The notes under the pieces were generated by a model. The model worked only from the letters and a program-made list of their open reading frames with translations. It was not told where the DNA came from and did no database searches. From JBDUDR01 sp040002845 (GTDB taxonomy: Bacteria > Actinomycetota > Actinomycetes > Propionibacteriales > Nocardioidaceae), in assembly GCA_040002845.1 (NCBI GenBank), contig JBDUDR010000004.1, forward strand, positions 1 through 46,657: 46,657 nt of DNA. Reading direction: 5' to 3'. This document shows, one piece after another, positions 18,169-26,131 of the stretch; position 1 is the first letter of the stretch; each line of letters begins with the position of its first letter. The position numbers were made by a program, and so were the translations under genes.

Positions 18169-18196
18169 TTGCCTGATTGTCGGACAATCGTACACT
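18169..18196 (+). promoter_or_regulatory. Putative promoter of the GntR gene spanning its operator
   Basis: TTGCCT (18169-18174) and TACACT (18191-18196) are separated by 16 bases and resemble -35 and -10 hexamers. The palindrome at 18175-18189 fills the spacer exactly. Transcription would start near 18203, a few bases before the chosen ATG at 18210. Confidence 0.5.
18175..18189. promoter_or_regulatory. GntR-type palindromic operator
   Basis: GATTGTC-G-GACAATC is a perfect 7+1+7 palindrome. Its TTGTCnGACAA-like core is the kind of site bound by FCD-type GntR regulators. It lies between the regulator gene and the divergent remnant at 18135, so autoregulation is likely. Confidence 0.7.
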
Positions 18197-18209
18197 CTGG
18201 AGTTGCGAG

Positions 18210-18932
18210 ATGCTTGGGTCACACCTGAGACCTTCAGAGAGGTACGTCACCGTCGTGTACGAGTCGCTGCAGGTAGCGCACTCATCAGCCGTGGACCGAG
18301 TCGCTGATGAGCTGCGCCGAGCGCTGTTCGCCGGAGAGCTCCAGCCGGACGCACCCCTTCGCGAGCTGGCGCTGGCCGACGCCCTCGAGGTCGGACGCTC
18401 CACGGTTCGCGAGGCGCTGGCGCTGCTGGTCGCCGACGGCCTCGCCGTCAGGATCCCCAACAAGGGTGTCGTGGTCGCGATGCTCAGCGCGGACGATGTA
18501 CGCGATGTCTGCCGATCGAGGGCGGTGCTGGAGATCGCCGGCGTGCGGGCCTGGCCGACCGCCGGCCCGCAGGCTCGCGAGTCCGTCCGGGAGGCAGTTG
18601 CCGCGTACGCCCTGGCCGCTGCGAGCGGCACCGCAACAGCGGACCTGACCGAAGCGCACTTGGCCTTCCATGGCAGTCTGGTCGGGTTGATGGAGAGCCC
18701 GCGACTGGTGGCGTTCGCCGAAACCCTGATCGCCGAGATCCGGCTGGCCCTGGCCCGGGTCGACCGCGCACGCCGCAACGCCGGTGAACAGGCGGCCAGG
18801 CACCGGGCACTCCTCACCCTGCTCGAACGCGGGGCGATCGACGACGCGGCACATGACCTGGAGCATCATCTGGCTCACGGTGAGACCTCCATGATGGAGG
18901 CGCTGGGACACCGCCCGACAAGGCGAGGGTAG
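18210..18932 (+). CDS. GntR-family transcriptional regulator, FCD (FadR) type
   Basis: A 240-residue regulator. The N-terminal winged helix-turn-helix (about residues 20-85) includes DRVADELRRALFAGEL, PLRELALADALEVGRSTVREAL and LLVADGLAVRIPNKGVVVAML. The C-terminal FCD domain (about 95-225) is all-helical with the metal-site region LTEAHLAFHGSLVGLMESPRL and a late HHLAHGE. It senses a small organic acid or similar ligand. The frame is open from 18177, but that start lies inside the operator, so I chose the ATG at 18210 after a GGAG. The palindrome upstream suggests self-repression. The target genes are probably local; the ligand is unknown. Confidence 0.85.
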   Translation: MLGSHLRPSERYVTVVYESLQVAHSSAVDRVADELRRALFAGELQPDAPLRELALADALEVGRSTVREALALLVADGLAVRIPNKGVVVAMLSADDVRDVCRSRAVLEIAGVRAWPTAGPQARESVREAVAAYALAAASGTATADLTEAHLAFHGSLVGLMESPRLVAFAETLIAEIRLALARVDRARRNAGEQAARHRALLTLLERGAIDDAAHDLEHHLAHGETSMMEALGHRPTRRG

Positions 18933-18952
18933 GCACCTGGCACGATCGGCAC

Positions 18953-19330
18953 ATGAGGTCCCTTCTGATCACCTGGGTCACCGCCGCTTGCGGGCTCGCT
19001 GTCGCGGCTTGGCTGATGGACGGCATCCGGGTCGGCGGTGCCAGCGACACCAAGCGTGCACTGACGCTGATCGTCGTCGCCGCCGTGTTCGGGCTGGTCA
19101 ACGCGTTCGTACGGCCTGTCGTGATGTTTCTCTCGCTGCCGTTCTACCTACTGACGCTGGGACTGTTCTTCCTTGTCGTCAACGCCTTGATGTTGTGGCT
19201 GACGTCCTGGGTCGCCGACCAGCTCGGGATCAAGTTCCACGTGTCCGGCTTCTGGACGGCATTCTTCGGAGCGGTCATCATCTCTATTGTCAGCTGGGGC
19301 GTCGGGCGCGTGCTCCCCGACGAAGCATGA
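18953..19330 (+). CDS. Phage holin family 4 (YvlD-like) membrane protein
   Basis: A 125-residue protein with four predicted membrane helices. The middle part, LVNAFVRPVVMFLSLPFYLLTLGLFFLVVNALMLWL, is the signature of the phage-holin-4-superfamily/YvlD proteins common on bacterial chromosomes. The family is implicated in envelope stress or membrane permeability; it is not evidence of a prophage here. It closely precedes the phosphatase gene, with a short gap, and may be co-transcribed with it. Function is not established. Confidence 0.85.
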   Translation: MRSLLITWVTAACGLAVAAWLMDGIRVGGASDTKRALTLIVVAAVFGLVNAFVRPVVMFLSLPFYLLTLGLFFLVVNALMLWLTSWVADQLGIKFHVSGFWTAFFGAVIISIVSWGVGRVLPDEA

Positions 19331-19340
19331 CCGGCTGCTC

Positions 19341-19913
19341 ATGAGACCGGCACCACGGCCGGGGTTCTCCCCGCCCGAGTTGCCGCCGCCACGTGAGCCG
19401 TACGGCCCCTACCGCATCTCCTGCATCTGCCTGGGCAACATCTGCCGGTCCCCCACGGCCGCTGTCGTGCTGCGCTCGCGAGCGGCCGCGGCCGGACTCG
19501 GCAACGCGGTCGAGGTCGACAGCGGAGGCACCGGTGACTGGCACCTCGGCGATCCGATCGACAGCCGCGCCCGCTCGGTCCTTGCGGCCAACGGGTACGC
19601 CCCGACCCGGCACCGGGCAAGGAGGATCGAGGCCGACTGGTTCGACGCGCATGACCTGTTCCTCGCGATGGACCGGGCAAACCTGATGGGCACCCGAGCC
19701 TTGGCGCCTGATCCCGCCACCGCCGAGCACCGAGTGATGCTGTTCCGGGCGTTCGACCCGCTCGCCGACGACTCCGATGCGGAGGTGCCGGATCCGTACT
19801 ACCGGGGCATGGACGAATACCGGGCCGTACTCACGATCGTGGAGCGGACAGTCGACGCGCTCGTCGATCGGTTGGTCGCCCGGCTAGCGGCCCAACGCGA
19901 GATCGGGACGTAG
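19341..19913 (+). CDS. Low-molecular-weight protein-tyrosine phosphatase
   Basis: A 190-residue phosphatase. The P-loop CLGNICRSP has nucleophile Cys30 and Arg36 (C-X5-R-S), and the general acid Asp lies in VPDPYYRGMDEY near the C-terminus. A Pro-rich extension of about 25 residues precedes the catalytic fold, so the protein is longer than the usual 150-160 residues; translation could begin later but no better start with a ribosome site is evident. Homologues remove phosphate from tyrosine kinases and stress proteins, and actinobacterial PtpA is one. It sits in a short plus-strand run with the holin-like protein and the fructosamine kinase. Confidence 0.88.
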   Translation: MRPAPRPGFSPPELPPPREPYGPYRISCICLGNICRSPTAAVVLRSRAAAAGLGNAVEVDSGGTGDWHLGDPIDSRARSVLAANGYAPTRHRARRIEADWFDAHDLFLAMDRANLMGTRALAPDPATAEHRVMLFRAFDPLADDSDAEVPDPYYRGMDEYRAVLTIVERTVDALVDRLVARLAAQREIGT

Positions 19914-19939
19914 GCGGGCAGCAGGGTACGGTCTAGGGC

Positions 19940-20863
19940 ATGGCACGGATGGGCACCATCGCCAGCCGAGCCGAGGCGCTCCTCGGCGGCGCCGTGGCGG
20001 CCACCACCCCGGTCGCCGGCGGCGACATCTGTACGGCGACCCGGCTCCGCCTCTCAAACGGGACCAGCGCGCTGATCAAGACCCGGCCCCACGCCGCGCC
20101 GGGATTCTTCCAGAGTGAAGCGGATGGTCTGCGGTGGCTCGGGGCGGCCGGTGGTGCGCCGGTGCCGAAGGTCCTGGCGGCCGCCGAAGACTGCGTCATC
20201 GTGTCCTGGGTCGAGTCGGGGCGTCCGACCGCCGATGCCGCCGAGGCCTTCGGCCATGACCTGGCGAAGACTCATGCAGCGGGGGCCGACGGGTTCGGCG
20301 CAGCAGCCGACGGCTGGATCGGCACCCTCCCCCTGCCCAACAAGACGACGTCGTCCTGGCGGGAGTTCTGGGTGACCCGTCGGGTGCTGCCGTACCTCAA
20401 GGCGGCCCGGGACCGAGAGGCGATCGGCCCTGAGGACGCCGCCGCGATCGACGACGCACTGCATCGCATCGACGACCTGGCAGGTCCCGAGGAGCCGCCT
20501 TCCCGCATCCACGGCGATCTGTGGTCCGGCAACGTGCTTTGGAGCAACGCGGGCCAGGGGTGGTTGATCGATCCGGCCGCGCACGGTGGGCATCGAGAGA
20601 CCGACCTCGCGATGCTGTCCCTGTTCGGAAGTCCGAACCTGATGCGGATGCTGGCGGCCTACGATGAGGCGGCCCCGTTGGCAGACGGGTGGCGGTCCCG
20701 CGTACCCCTCCACCAGCTGCACCCACTCCTGGTGCATGCCGTGATGTTCGGTGGCGGGTACGGCGCTCGAGCGGGCCACGCGGCTCGGTCGCTGCTGGAC
20801 GGTACGGCCAGCGCCGCGTACGCGGCGATGGCGGAGCAGGCGAAGAGCGGACCCAACGCCTGA
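19940..20863 (+). CDS. Fructosamine kinase family protein
   Basis: A 307-residue small-molecule kinase with a protein-kinase-like fold. It phosphorylates ketoamine adducts of sugars with amines (deglycation) in characterised relatives. The ATP lobe contains ALIKTRPHAAPGFFQSEADGLRWL with the invariant Lys and Glu. The catalytic loop is RIHGDLWSGNVLW (about residues 191-203) and the metal-binding segment is WLIDPAAHGGHRETDLAM. These match the Fructosamin_kin family closely. The ATG is at 19940, after the phosphatase with a 26-base gap. The physiological substrate is unknown. Confidence 0.88.
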   Translation: MARMGTIASRAEALLGGAVAATTPVAGGDICTATRLRLSNGTSALIKTRPHAAPGFFQSEADGLRWLGAAGGAPVPKVLAAAEDCVIVSWVESGRPTADAAEAFGHDLAKTHAAGADGFGAAADGWIGTLPLPNKTTSSWREFWVTRRVLPYLKAARDREAIGPEDAAAIDDALHRIDDLAGPEEPPSRIHGDLWSGNVLWSNAGQGWLIDPAAHGGHRETDLAMLSLFGSPNLMRMLAAYDEAAPLADGWRSRVPLHQLHPLLVHAVMFGGGYGARAGHAARSLLDGTASAAYAAMAEQAKSGPNA

Positions 20864-20880
20864 CCAGGACGCCACCCGCG

Positions 20881-20899
20881 ATCTCAGGCCGACCTCAGG
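20881..20899 (+). promoter_or_regulatory. Candidate MprA box upstream of mprA
   Basis: ATCTCAGG (20881-20888) and ACCTCAGG (20892-20899) form a direct repeat with an 11-base period, one helical turn, as expected for an OmpR-type regulator. It lies 22 bases upstream of the mprA start, suggesting autoregulation. A related pair precedes htrA. Confidence 0.6.
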
Positions 20900-20920
20900 T
20901 GAGGATGGCAGGCTAGATCT

Positions 20921-21607
20921 GTGCGCATCCTGGTGGTCGACGATGACCGGGCCGTCCGCGAGTCGCTGCGTCGTTCGTTGCAGTTCAACGGGTACGACGT
21001 CGAGGTCGCGGCGGACGGCGCCGAGGCGCTAGCCCGGGTTCCCACCACCGCCCCCGACGCCCTGGTGATCGACGTGATGATGCCGCGACTCGACGGGCTC
21101 GATACCACCCGGGCCCTGCGAGCGGCAGGCAACGACGTGCCGATCCTGGTGCTCACCGCTCGCGACTCGGTGACGGACCGGGTCGCTGGACTCGACGCCG
21201 GGGCCGACGACTACCTGACCAAGCCGTTCGCGCTGGAGGAACTGCTGGCCAGACTGCGAGCGCTGCTGCGTCGGGCGACCACGACCGAAGGCACGGACGA
21301 GGAGGTTCTGAAGTTCTCCGATCTCAGCCTCGACCCGGTGACCCGCGAGGTGCTGCGAGGGGCCAGGCAGATCTCGCTCACCCGCACTGAGTTCTCTCTC
21401 CTCGAGCTCTTCATCCGGCGACCGCGCCGGGTGCTCGACCGCTCCTTCATCTTGGAAGAGGTGTGGGGGTACGACTTTCCGACCACGGCGAACTCGCTCG
21501 AGGTGTACGTCGGGTACCTCCGCCGCAAGACCGAGGCCGACGGCGAGCCGCGGCTGATCCACACGGTTCGCGGCATCGGATACGTACTGCGCGAGACACC
21601 GCCGTGA
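20921..21607 (+). CDS. mprA: Two-component response regulator, MprA-like
   Basis: A 228-residue OmpR/PhoB-family regulator. The receiver domain (residues 1-115) has the acidic pocket VVDDD, phospho-acceptor Asp51 in VIDVMMPRLDG, and Lys101 in DDYLTKPF. The C-terminal winged helix (about 130-226) contains the recognition region RVLDRSFILEEVWGYDFPTTANSLEVYVGYLRRK. Order and content (regulator, kinase, HtrA protease) match the MprAB-PepD envelope-stress module of actinobacteria. The GTG start is followed by a frame that overlaps mprB by four bases. Confidence 0.9.
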   Translation: MRILVVDDDRAVRESLRRSLQFNGYDVEVAADGAEALARVPTTAPDALVIDVMMPRLDGLDTTRALRAAGNDVPILVLTARDSVTDRVAGLDAGADDYLTKPFALEELLARLRALLRRATTTEGTDEEVLKFSDLSLDPVTREVLRGARQISLTRTEFSLLELFIRRPRRVLDRSFILEEVWGYDFPTTANSLEVYVGYLRRKTEADGEPRLIHTVRGIGYVLRETPP

Positions 21608-22956
21608 GCAAGGTCTCGCTTGCCTCCCGGCTCACCTGGCTGGCCGCCGTCGCCGTCGGAGTGGCGGTCGCGGTGACCAGCCTGGCGGCGTACTTCACGG
21701 TGCGTTCGCAGATGATGAACGACCTCGATTCGAACCTGCTCAAGCGCGCCTACGACGCCAGACACACCAACCCGAACATCCTCGCCAACGTTCCACCCTC
21801 CGCGATGGGCGCGGCCGACATCAGGCTGGCGTTCGTCAGCAACGACGGCCAGCCGCCGCTATGCGCCTGCACGCCGGAGACCAGTCCCCCGATCGGTCCG
21901 CCCGAACTGGCAGTGGCCAAGGGCGCGGCTGTCACCTCGCTGCGCACCGTCGAGTCCCACGGGGTTGACCTCCGTGTGGTCGCCGTACGCATGCCACCGC
22001 CGTATGACAAGTACGCCCTGGTGGTCGCGCAGTCGCTGCAACCAACCGAGAACACGCTGAACAGACTCGGACTCGTTCTCGGTGTCGTCGGTGGTCTCGG
22101 CGTGATCGGTGCGGCGTTGGCGGGCTGGGCGGTGGCGAGGTCGGGACTGCGGCCGGTGCGCCGCTTCACCGAGGCAGTGGAGGACATCGCACGCACCGAG
22201 CGCCTCGAACCGATAGCGATCACCGGCGATGACGAGATCGCACGACTGTCCAGTGCCTTCAATGCGATGGTCGCCGCGCTGGCGGCTTCTCAAACCCGTC
22301 AGCGCACCTTGGTCGCGGATGCCGGCCATGAGCTGCGTACCCCACTCACCTCCCTGCGGACCAACCTCGACCTGCTCAGACAGGCCGATCGCGAAGGGGG
22401 GCTTCCCGACCAGGCACGGACGGAGCTGCTGACTGACGTACGCGCGCAGATCGAGGAGCTGTCCACGTTGGTCGGGGATCTCGTCGAGCTCGCCAGGGAT
22501 GAGCCGCTGTCGCGGACCGTCGAATCGACGGACCTGGCCGAGATCACCGCCCGAGCCGTGCAGCGGGTGCGTCGCAGAGCACCCGGCATCACCTTCGAGG
22601 TGCAGCTGCAGTCGTGGTACGTCGAGGGAGAGACACAGGGACTCGAGCGAGCGGTGACCAACCTGCTCGATAACGCCGTCAAATGGAGTCCTGCGAACGG
22701 CACCATCACCGTGACCTTGAGCGAGGGGGGTCTGACGGTGACCGACCAGGGGCCAGGCATCTCCGACCAGGACCTTCCGCACGTGTTCGAACGCTTCTAC
22801 CGGTCCACAGAAGCTCGCACGACGCCGGGCTCCGGCCTTGGGCTGGCGATCGTGCGCCAAGCCGCCGAGCGGCACGGCGGGCAGGTTGCCGTTGGGCACT
22901 CCGCAGGCGGTGGGGCGGAGTTCTGGTTCGGGATTCCGGGGTCCGCGACGCCGTGA
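21604..22956 (+). CDS. mprB: Sensor histidine kinase, MprB-like
   Basis: A 450-residue membrane kinase. Helix one is about residues 9-30 (LTWLAAVAVGVAVAVTSLAAYF), an extracytoplasmic sensor of about 115 residues follows, and helix two (VLGVVGGLGVIGAALAGWAVA) leads into a HAMP domain. The phospho-acceptor His is in DAGHELRTPLTSL. The ATPase has N box NLLDNAVKW, G1 DQGPGIS and G2 GSGLGLAIV. The GTG start overlaps the mprA stop (GTGA). The extracytoplasmic domain contains a CACTPE segment with a Cys pair that may be redox-sensitive; that is inference. Confidence 0.92.
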   Translation: MSKVSLASRLTWLAAVAVGVAVAVTSLAAYFTVRSQMMNDLDSNLLKRAYDARHTNPNILANVPPSAMGAADIRLAFVSNDGQPPLCACTPETSPPIGPPELAVAKGAAVTSLRTVESHGVDLRVVAVRMPPPYDKYALVVAQSLQPTENTLNRLGLVLGVVGGLGVIGAALAGWAVARSGLRPVRRFTEAVEDIARTERLEPIAITGDDEIARLSSAFNAMVAALAASQTRQRTLVADAGHELRTPLTSLRTNLDLLRQADREGGLPDQARTELLTDVRAQIEELSTLVGDLVELARDEPLSRTVESTDLAEITARAVQRVRRRAPGITFEVQLQSWYVEGETQGLERAVTNLLDNAVKWSPANGTITVTLSEGGLTVTDQGPGISDQDLPHVFERFYRSTEARTTPGSGLGLAIVRQAAERHGGQVAVGHSAGGGAEFWFGIPGSATP

Positions 22957-22988
22957 CCGGACCGCCGGGAAGTCTTGGCAAGCGTTCG

Positions 22989-23018
22989 GTTTGTTCTAAG
23001 CGTCATCTCAGTTTGTTC
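22989..23018 (+). promoter_or_regulatory. Candidate MprA box and overlapping direct repeat upstream of htrA
   Basis: TTCTAAG (22994-23000) and ATCTCAG (23005-23011) show the same 11-base period as the repeat upstream of mprA. GTTTGTTC also occurs twice (22989-22996 and 23011-23018, 22-base period). The block ends 16 bases before the htrA start and suggests control by the adjacent MprA. Confidence 0.5.
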
Positions 23019-23034
23019 CCGCATGATCGATGAC

Positions 23035-24333
23035 ATGAGTACGACGCCCCCCTACCCGCCCCACATGCAGCCGCCTGGCAGTACGTGGGGTACGTCCTCC
23101 AGCAGGGCGGGCGCGCCGGACTCCTACGGGCCGCCTCCCACCCCTTCACAGCGGCCCGGCACAGACCCGAACGGAGCGGGTCCGTTCGGCTCCGACCCAG
23201 ACACTGGCACCCACGATCGCCGCCCCCCTCGGCGAGGTGTCTGGGTCGCTGCGGCCGCCCTCCTCGCCGGCGTCATTGGTGGCGTCGGTGGGGCGGCCGG
23301 TTACTCCGCCCTCTCCGACGACTCCACCAGCCAGGTTCGCGACGCGCTCACAGCTCCCGTTGTCGACACCAGCAACATCTCGAGCAGCGGCACGCAAAGC
23401 GTTGAGGCTGTCGCCGCCGCAGTGCTCCCGTCCGTGGTCAAGATCAGTGTCTCTTCAGCCTCCGCGGCTGGCTCCGGTAGCGGCATCGTCTTGACCTCGG
23501 ACGGGCTCATCCTCACCAACAACCACGTCGCAGCGATCGCGGCGCGTGGCGGCAACATCGCTGTCTCCTTCAACGACGGGACCGACGCACCAGCTCACAT
23601 CGTCGGTCGCGACCCGCTCACCGACCTCGCCGTCATCCAGGCAGAAGGTGTGTCAGGGCTGACGCCAGCCACACTCGGGACATCGTCCAACCTTCGTGTC
23701 GGCGAGCAGGTCGTTGCGATCGGGTCGCCGTTCGGCTTGGACAGCACCGTCACCTCCGGGATCGTGTCGGCGCTGGACCGGCCGGTCGATGCCAGCAACA
23801 ACACGCCCCGTCCGAGCAGCAGTGACAGCATCTTCGCGGGCATCCAGACCGACGCCGCGATCAACCCGGGCAACTCCGGTGGCGCCCTGGTCAACTTGCA
23901 AGGCCAGGTCATCGGCATCAACTCGGCGATCTACTCGCCCACCTCGAGCGACACCACCCAAGGTGGGTCCGTGGGGCTCGGCTTCGCCATCCCGATAGAC
24001 GAGGCCCGCCCGATCGCAGAGCAGCTGCGCGATGGCGAGACCGCGACGCACGCGAGGCTCGGCGTCAGCATCCAAGACGCCACCAACTCGGAGGGGTTGA
24101 TCGACGGGGCCAAGGTCCAAGACGTGACCGCCGGCAGCGCCGCCGCTGCGGCAGGCCTGAAGGTGGGCGACGTCATAACGTCGATCGGGGGTCAGCCGGT
24201 GACCGGCGCCGACTCGCTGGTAGCCCTCGTCCGGACCTACCGCCCAGACGACAAGGTCTCCCTCGGCGTCAACCACAACGGCAACACCCAGACCTTCACC
24301 GTGACATTGGGCAGTGACGCCACCCAATCTTGA
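23035..24333 (+). CDS. htrA: HtrA/DegP-type membrane-anchored serine protease (PepD-like)
   Basis: A 432-residue envelope protease. It has a Pro/Gly-rich cytoplasmic N-terminus (residues 1-66), one membrane anchor (about 69-92), a trypsin-like domain with catalytic His164 (TNNHV), Asp197 (PLTDLAV) and Ser281 (GNSGGAL), and a C-terminal PDZ domain (about 345-430) with LKVGDVITSIGGQPV. It degrades or refolds damaged envelope proteins and in the MprAB system acts in feedback on the signal. The ATG at 23035 is chosen; one at 23023 adds four residues. It ends against the convergent ATP-grasp fragment, whose stop lies immediately downstream. Confidence 0.9.
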   Translation: MSTTPPYPPHMQPPGSTWGTSSSRAGAPDSYGPPPTPSQRPGTDPNGAGPFGSDPDTGTHDRRPPRRGVWVAAAALLAGVIGGVGGAAGYSALSDDSTSQVRDALTAPVVDTSNISSSGTQSVEAVAAAVLPSVVKISVSSASAAGSGSGIVLTSDGLILTNNHVAAIAARGGNIAVSFNDGTDAPAHIVGRDPLTDLAVIQAEGVSGLTPATLGTSSNLRVGEQVVAIGSPFGLDSTVTSGIVSALDRPVDASNNTPRPSSSDSIFAGIQTDAAINPGNSGGALVNLQGQVIGINSAIYSPTSSDTTQGGSVGLGFAIPIDEARPIAEQLRDGETATHARLGVSIQDATNSEGLIDGAKVQDVTAGSAAAAAGLKVGDVITSIGGQPVTGADSLVALVRTYRPDDKVSLGVNHNGNTQTFTVTLGSDATQS

Positions 24334-24334
24334 G

Positions 24335-25198
24335 CTATGCCTCGTGGAAGCAACAGGACCCGGTCGCACCGGTGGCCATATTCACCGTCGCATTGGGATC
24401 CTTGCTACCGCGAATGAACATCCCGCCATACCCGCGAGAAACCATGAATGCTCCCCATGTGAGCGTCCACTCTTCGCTTCCCTTTGCGGTGGGGAACAGC
24501 TCAGGGATGGCCTGGATGCGCCGCTGCAGAACGTACGGCTGATCGATCGCGGCCTCGACCCGGTCGCGCCACTCATCGCGACTCACGATCCACCCGGGCG
24601 TGACACCGATCCCAGCATGCATGAGCGTTGGCTTGAGGATCAGCTCCTGCTGCTCGGCGAGGGCGTACTCCTCGAGCTCGACTCTGGTGCCCCCCACGGT
24701 CACCGGGCCCGGCCTGACCATCCGGGTCCAGGGCAAGATGCGGTCCAGGCTGGCCAGCTCATCAGGGTCGTAGAGGTGCCGGTTCTCCTCGTCTGACAGC
24801 AGCGCCAGCGCGCCTTTGCTGCCATAGAGGGCGGCGTCCATCGGCGCGAAGATCGCCACCTCCCGCCGCTCGGCTGCGCGCAGGACCGGCTCGATCAATG
24901 CCGGACCCGTCTCGTCCAGAAGGTCCTCCATCAAGAACAGCCGGTAGACGACGTCGATCGCCTGCTCGCCGAGCCAGACCCGTCCGTCGCGGTACGTCAG
25001 CTGACCGACATGGCACGGGTAGGCGTCCATTCCGAGGGTTGCCAGCCCCTGCGCACTCTTGTGAAGCTGCGGCTCGAGGGTCTCGAAGCTCTTGGGCCAG
25101 TCGGTGAGGGCAACCGCTGGACGTACGCCTGCCGACACCTTGCACTCGGTGAACAGCGTGTCGACCACCTCGACCATCGGGTCGACGTAGGTGCGCCG
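24335..25198 (-). pseudogene. Truncated circularly permuted ATP-grasp ligase (C-terminal fragment)
   Basis: The frame from the ATG at 25177 gives 280 residues matching the C-terminal two thirds of the intact paralogues at 27407 and 28791. Shared stretches include RPGPVTV after LPWTRMV, YGSKGALALLSDE, the nucleotide-binding LILKPTLMHAGIGV and the terminal NMATGATGSCCFHE. Homology begins at TYVD (about 25192), equivalent to residue 155 of the paralogues. The N-terminal 154 residues, including the E-x-N metal-binding motif, are absent. Directly upstream and out of frame lies half of an MFS gene, so one deletion joined the two. It could still be translated from 25177 but would probably be inactive. 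Confidence 0.8.
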
Positions 25199-25796
25199 GC
25201 CGGCGTGGCAGTGTCAGGGCGGCGATCACCGCGTAGACCAGCGCGGCCACTGCTTCAGACCAGAACAGAAGGCTGTAAGAAACCGCGATGAGCAGCGCAC
25301 CGAAGAGCGGCGCAGCAGTCGTGCCGATGTTCACCGCAAGTCGGTAGAGCGCGAAGATCATCACCTGCTGGTGCTGTGGCGTGAGTTCTGACAGCAGCGT
25401 CGCGGCCGCCGGCCGGTAGAGCTGCGCCACCACCCCGACCAGGACGACGGTCACCACCAGCGCCGGATAGTTGTGCACGTAGAGGACGACGACAAGGAGT
25501 CCGGCGGTGCCGGTCATCGAGGTCAGCGTCGCCCAGCGCGAGCCGAGCTTGTCCGCAAGCGCCCCTCCCGCGAGGACACCGAGAAAGGACCCCGCGCCGT
25601 AACAGCCGAGGGCGACACCCGCTTGCACCTGGGTGAACCCGCGATGGGTCAAGAACAAGACCAGGAAGGTCTGGAAGAACGCCCCGAGCCGGTTGACCAG
25701 AACGCCCACCAGCATCGCGCGTACAGGCACCGACGACTCGCGCAGCGTGATCCAGATGCCCGCGTCGTCCTTCTTCGGGCTGGTCGCGTCGGGCAT
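25197..25796 (-). pseudogene. Truncated MFS transporter (N-terminal half)
   Basis: About 200 residues match the first six helices of the intact MFS gene at 30161-31489: DDAGIWITLRESSVPVRAML at the start, LTHRGFTQVQAGVALGCYGAGSFLGVLAGGALADKLG around helices 1-3, and AVAALVYAVIAALTLPRR at the end of helix 6. After LPRRPA (near 25195) the frame runs into the ATP-grasp fragment in the wrong phase, giving an Arg-rich meaningless tail that stops at 24762. The central loop and helices 7-12 are missing. This is the remains of a second MFS + permuted ATP-grasp pair. Confidence 0.8.
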
Positions 25797-26131
25797 CCCG
25801 GCAGGCTCCTGCCCCGGTTGCGGGAAGACATCGGCACGAGAACTCCTTGCTTGCCAGCATCATCGCAAGGCTCGAAAGAGACCGTCAATATGCTGTTGTT
25901 CAAGCTGATATCCGATCGCGAAAGCGCGGTCTTTTCAAAAGAACTCATCGGAGTAGCTGCAGGCGGTTTGTGCGAGCACATTTGCGACACATAACCACAT
26001 ACGAGACAAGACGGCTCTGGCCGGAAATATGGCACGCCCCGAACCGCCTCGAAACTATGGACATGGTCTGTTCTATACACCTAGCATTCGCAACGTTCGG
26101 CATTTCGACAACAGTCATGGGAGGGCAGCCG
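25797..26131. other. 335-base divergent intergenic region, relatively AT-rich
   Basis: It lies between the broken MFS gene (minus) and the ScyD-like gene (plus). It is visibly richer in A and T than its surroundings and has no convincing gene. It includes a small hairpin followed by TTTT (25914-25935) and TATACA-like sequence near 26077 that may be the -10 region of the ScyD-like gene. Confidence 0.5.
25914..25935 (+). terminator. Small hairpin with T-run
   Basis: GATCGCG (25914-25920) pairs with CGCGGTC (25925-25931) with one G-T wobble around an AAAG tetraloop, then TTTT. The shape is that of an intrinsic terminator, but no plus-strand gene lies upstream, so it may be a relic or block stray transcription. 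Confidence 0.35.

Noticed and set aside
18953..19330. Prophage marker (holin)
   Set aside because: Holin-4-superfamily/YvlD proteins are common chromosomal genes and no other phage gene is present.
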